Source of the DNA: Metaphire vulgaris | Lineage: Eukaryota > Annelida > Clitellata > Crassiclitellata > Megascolecidae | Reading direction: 5' to 3' | Assembly (NCBI GenBank): GCA_018105865.1 | Contig: CM030843.1 | Coordinates: 997,001-1,061,000, forward strand | Length of the DNA stretch: 64,000 nucleotides | Part shown: positions 61,202 to 64,000 of the stretch, one piece after another | Layout: the number at the start of each line of letters is the position of its first letter | Position numbering within the stretch: position 1 is the stretch's first letter | Translations under genes and position numbers: made by a program | Notes under the pieces: model-generated | Told to the model about the DNA's origin: nothing | Seen by the model: only the letters and a program-made list of their open reading frames with translations | Database searches by the model: none

Positions 61202-61203
<2 letters not shown>
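59331..61203 (+). mobile_element. 1.87-kb DNA transposon with long imperfect inverted repeats
   Basis: The left end TTAGGGTGCCAAT (59331) pairs with the right end ATTGGCACTAA (to 61203). Pairing resumes inward: TTAAAGTCTCAC near 59378 with GTGAGACTTTAA near 61160, and ATATTTAGTGGTTGCACAA near 59451 with TGTGCAACCCCTAAATA near 61080. The inverted repeats thus extend about 130-145 bp, with gaps. Between them lies one decayed transposase-like gene. TA arrays touch both ends, so it probably inserted into a TA array and a TA duplication cannot be told apart. Superfamily not determined. Confidence 0.75.
59572..60961 (+). pseudogene. Decayed transposase-like gene of the long-TIR transposon
   Basis: The first part (59572-60036) encodes about 155 residues with GKDTVDRLAVIVSGEG, LLGVPKIPNGTG, FDTTATNTE (79-87) and CRHHVHE (109-115). 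A frameshift at about 60032 leads to a second frame of 259 residues (HPRDDYEEF, WMGKILYVYSL). That stops at TAA 60809 and resumes in frame (CGVALIQTFNSTLTNQEEQK) to TGA 60961. FDTT...N and CRHH are compatible with an RNase H-like transposase core with a C-x-x-H type motif. I recall similar uncharacterised proteins in cnidarians and other invertebrates, but cannot verify that. The YHGKLL near residue 14 sits where I recall an Asp-Gly-Lys, so a catalytic residue may also be lost. No zinc finger is seen upstream. Confidence 0.7.

Positions 61204-61205
<2 letters not shown>

Positions 61206-61262
<57 letters not shown>
61206..61262. repeat. (TA)n array abutting the right end of a transposon
   Basis: About 28 TA units starting next to the transposon end. 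Confidence 0.95.
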
Positions 61263-61264
<2 letters not shown>

Positions 61265-61280
61265 GTTTGTGTGTGTCTAG

Positions 61281-61558
61281 CATTGGCCTAGCCACGGATG
61301 GGAGTAGGAAGGGAGCTCCCCTACTCTGGTTGGGATCGGTCGTGGAATTTGTGCAAAAACGTTAGGTTATTTTCTTTTGGGGGTGGAGTGGGGGGTGGAG
61401 GTGGGTGAGAGTAGGTAGGGTGACCGAAGAAAATGCGCGAATGTGCGAGCAACTCATTGACCAGCATTTTCTGCTCGTCTAAGACTTTTTGCTCTGAAAA
61501 TGTCGATACGCCACCCCACCCGCCCCCACCCGATTCCGGAACCCTGGCTACGCCACTG
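61281..61558. mobile_element. hAT-like MITE, family B
   Basis: Ends CATTGGCCTAGCCACGG and CCTGGCTACGCCACTG are inverted repeats. The interior 'aaaatgcgcgaatgtgcgag ... aaaatgtcgatacgcca' is shared with 30417-30650 and 44512-44829. No clear flanking duplication. Confidence 0.75.
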
Positions 61559-62947
61559 AAATCTATCTCCGACGAAAACGTCTAAAAGTTTTGTCTCGAA
61601 CAGAAGCATTCTTACCTGTCGAAAACGCCGAAAGTAGCAGAACGCTTCCCTCCTCCTCTCGTCCAGCAGTCTTTCCTTCGAAGGGCGCGCACCCGCTGAC
61701 CCATCCCCCACCCCACCCCACCCCCGTTCTAAAAGACCCGCTATTAAATGAAATTATGCTTCTGAGACGCGGCTTCGTCGATTCGACTTCTAATTATGAC
61801 GTCCACATGACGACGATGACGACGACGTCAACCATTTCGCTTCGACAATCGCCACAAAACAGACTCTCTGACGCGACGACGTCGTCGACAATTCACCTGA
61901 CGACGACGACAACGACGACGACGACGTATTATATAGCGCCAGGACGTCAATCATAGCCGACGACGTTCGCTGTTCTAAGATCTGCGGCGGCGGCAGTGGC
62001 CGGCGTCCTCTGCGGTAGTCTGCCTTTTCTGCTTCCCTGCCTCGCGGCCAAACGCCGTCGCCGACTCCAGTCTCTCTCTCTCTCTCTCCCTCCCCTCTCT
62101 TTCTCCCCTCTCCCCTATTTTCAAGCACTTCGAAGGTAGTTCTTTCTTTCTCTTTGTTGAAATTGAAATTCAAAAGATAAGTTGCTTTTGGCGTATCCAT
62201 TGGGTGGGTGAGGGGGTGTGCCCACGGGATACGAACACCCTATATTATGGTTGGGATCTGTCGGAGGATTTAAGCAAAACCGTTGATAAATGTTTCCGAG
62301 GAGAAGGGGTGGGGGTAATGTTAGATGATTGGAACAGCAGAACCAAAATACCACGAATTCACTGACAATTTTTTTAAAATTATATTTTTTAACCGGAAAA
62401 CGTCAATGTGTCATTCTCTATTCCGGAACTCTGGCTAAGTCACCGAATATGGACAGTATTTTTGCGGAATTTCGTGAATTTGTTTGCTACGGCCTTGAAA
62501 AACTATTTTTTGTGCGCCCTCTTTCTAGAGTTCAAATAAAAATTATATTTTTTTGGAGATAATAGAAAATTCATCGGTGTACTGTGTATTGAGTCACTTT
62601 CTTTCCATTATTTCTCAGTAGAAATTGTAAGAATAATTCCAGTTATAAGGATTTCACCTATGGTTATGGAACCCAAACTTTTCAGCTTAATAGGGTGAGA
62701 GTAGAAGCATCTTATGCGTGGACGAATCATTTAAAAAGAGCGAAGATTAGTTAATATCGAGGAAATGGAATATAGGGAAACCACACGAGGTCGGAAAGAG
62801 GGGGCAAGCAGTCTATTAGGAGGAATAGGGTATGGTCCACGTGTGGTCAAATCTCTTTGTGGATGGGGGTGTGTAGTGGATGTTTGTCTATTGATGTAAT
62901 CATTTGTGTGGATATTTCAACGTAGCTGTTCCAGGAGAGAGATAAAG

Positions 62948-62982
<35 letters not shown>

Positions 62983-63708
62983 CATTCAGACAAAGACAGA
63001 GCACAAATTTTGATCAAGTGATGAGGATGCTGACTTGAAAGAACCGATTGATAAGAAAGAATTCCACCCCACAAGTCCCCAATTTTTCCACTTCCTCTTC
63101 CCTCCCGTCCCCGCTCATCTCTCCCTCCTCCTCCTCCTCCTCCTCCTCCTCCTCCTCCGTTCTCCGGATCGATTTGAAACGATTGGACCAACACAGAGCG
63201 ATTTTTCCCGCAAAGGGACAAAGTACTTGGACCCGGTAGAACGTGGCCCAATCGTCGTCGCCCAGCTGTTTGTTCTACAAATATTTTATCGGATACAAAG
63301 TATATACCGGAGTCCGTTCTTTGCACACGGCATGCAACCTCGCATCCATTTCGCTTATTTGTCCGATTCTTTGTCCGTTCTCGTCCGGCCGGCCACCGCT
63401 ACACCGATCTCGGCCGGCTACACCGATCTCGGCCGGCTACACCTGACACCACGACTCGACAACAGTGCTAATCCGGCGCGCATCACGTTTTCGCAAATAC
63501 ATTCAGTGAATCAGTGAATCAGTGAATCAGTGATACACAAAATGGAACAGATTGAATAGAACCGAGCCAAGATCTTTATCAAATTCTCCGATTAATAATA
63601 TTATTAATTAATTAATTATTGACGATAGAAAATTTAATTGGCAAGGCGTTTCACAGTTTATATAGCGCTGGCCTAGAGGATTACGCTGGCAAATGTAATG
63701 TCGACGGT
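61559..63708. other. Non-coding stretch
   Basis: No gene recognised. GAC triplets (61810-61925) are scattered through a GC-rich part. A diverged family-B element probably spans about 62190-62446 (ends ggcgtatccattgg and ctctggctaagtca). Further: GA/CAGA (62937-62995), TCC (63126-63158), a 19-bp tandem CTCGGCCGGCTACACCGAT (63400-63445) and a TCAGTGAA tandem (63505-63530). Confidence 0.5.
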
Positions 63709-63740
63709 CAGAGGCGTAGCAACGGGGGTGGGAGTATATC

Positions 63741-63780
<40 letters not shown>

Positions 63781-63901
63781 AAAATCAGACAACCTTAAAA
63801 AATTTAATGTGTTTTTAAAATTTTCAAAGTTTTTAAGATTTATACCCCCTCCCCAATCACTCACATTATACCCCCAAACCAAATACCTGGCTACGCCCCT
63901 G
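63709..63901. mobile_element. 193-bp hAT-like MITE, family C, containing a TA array
   Basis: Ends CAGAGGCGTAGCAACGG and CCTGGCTACGCCCCTG have the exact octamer TCGACGGT on both sides (63701-63708 and 63902-63909). A TA array (63741-63777) has grown inside; the rest matches 24683-24845 and 58279-58435. Confidence 0.9.
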
Positions 63902-63924
63902 TCGACGGTGGCCAGATGGTGACT

Positions 63925-64000
63925 GTGTCCAAACCTCCAACACCCCAGACTCGAACCCGAGCAGACAAACTGCTCTGCGCAAATCCACTATTCTGACCAA
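63925..64000 (-). repeat. Possible tRNA-derived SINE head, truncated by window end
   Basis: On the minus strand, TGGTCAGAATAGTGG resembles a pol III A box and GGGTTCGAGTCTGG a B box, about 35-40 bp apart, with a GCAGAGC...GTCTGCTC hairpin between. It is not a good cloverleaf for a working tRNA. It could be a SINE or a tRNA relic. Confidence 0.4.

Overview
The window is nuclear DNA from an animal, most likely a marine non-vertebrate bilaterian. The evidence is a few coding islands with eukaryotic splice sites in AT-rich non-coding DNA, a seven-repeat protocadherin with most of its length in one exon, an intronless family-92 glycosyltransferase, dozens of long microsatellites (TA, GA, TGA, TAA, CTGT) and many miniature inverted-repeat transposons (MITEs). 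I cannot name the species. There are no bacterial or viral gene clusters, no CRISPR array and no rRNA.

Genes. (1) 17643-18779 (+): my reconstruction of a three-exon gene for a small membrane protein with a signal peptide, a Thr/Pro mucin-like stalk and one membrane span. Its three exons agree in phase. (2) 25971-27611 (-): an intact intronless GT92 (DUF23) glycosyltransferase of 546 residues. (3) 48752-51562 (-): the large exon of a protocadherin with signal peptide, seven cadherin repeats, membrane span and the start of the tail. It ends at a clear phase-0 splice donor. A phase-0 acceptor at 43481 opens a 193-residue exon (42900-43481) that may be its cytoplasmic tail. (4) 59331-61203: a decayed DNA transposon with long imperfect terminal repeats and a transposase-like pseudogene, sitting between two TA arrays. 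(5) 34116-34615 (-): a decayed 3' fragment of a non-LTR retrotransposon. Several weaker single-exon candidates are listed with low confidence.

Mobile DNA. I recognise several MITE families by copies and target duplications: a TA-duplicating family (six full copies and one half), a 72-bp TTAA-flanked family (three copies), and hAT-like families with 8-bp duplications (about fifteen copies), some nested in each other. One 723-bp hAT-like element at 7941-8663 contains an internal tandem copy of its own terminal region. Related units lie at 46400-47330.

Layout. 1-16 kb: repeats and MITEs, with one possible terminal exon at 14.8-15.1 kb. 16.5-19.5 kb: the mucin-like gene and two signal-peptide exons. 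20-25 kb: MITEs and satellites. 26-27.6 kb: GT92. 28-42.9 kb: repeats, a LINE fragment and a perfect 33-bp hairpin at 35517-35592. 42.9-51.6 kb: the protocadherin. 51.6-59 kb: repeats and MITEs. 59.3-61.2 kb: the long-TIR transposon. 61.3-64 kb: MITEs and a tRNA-like SINE head. The genes have no evident common pathway, although the three protein-coding genes all point to the secretory pathway or cell surface. Most long open frames in this window are translated microsatellites and are not genes.
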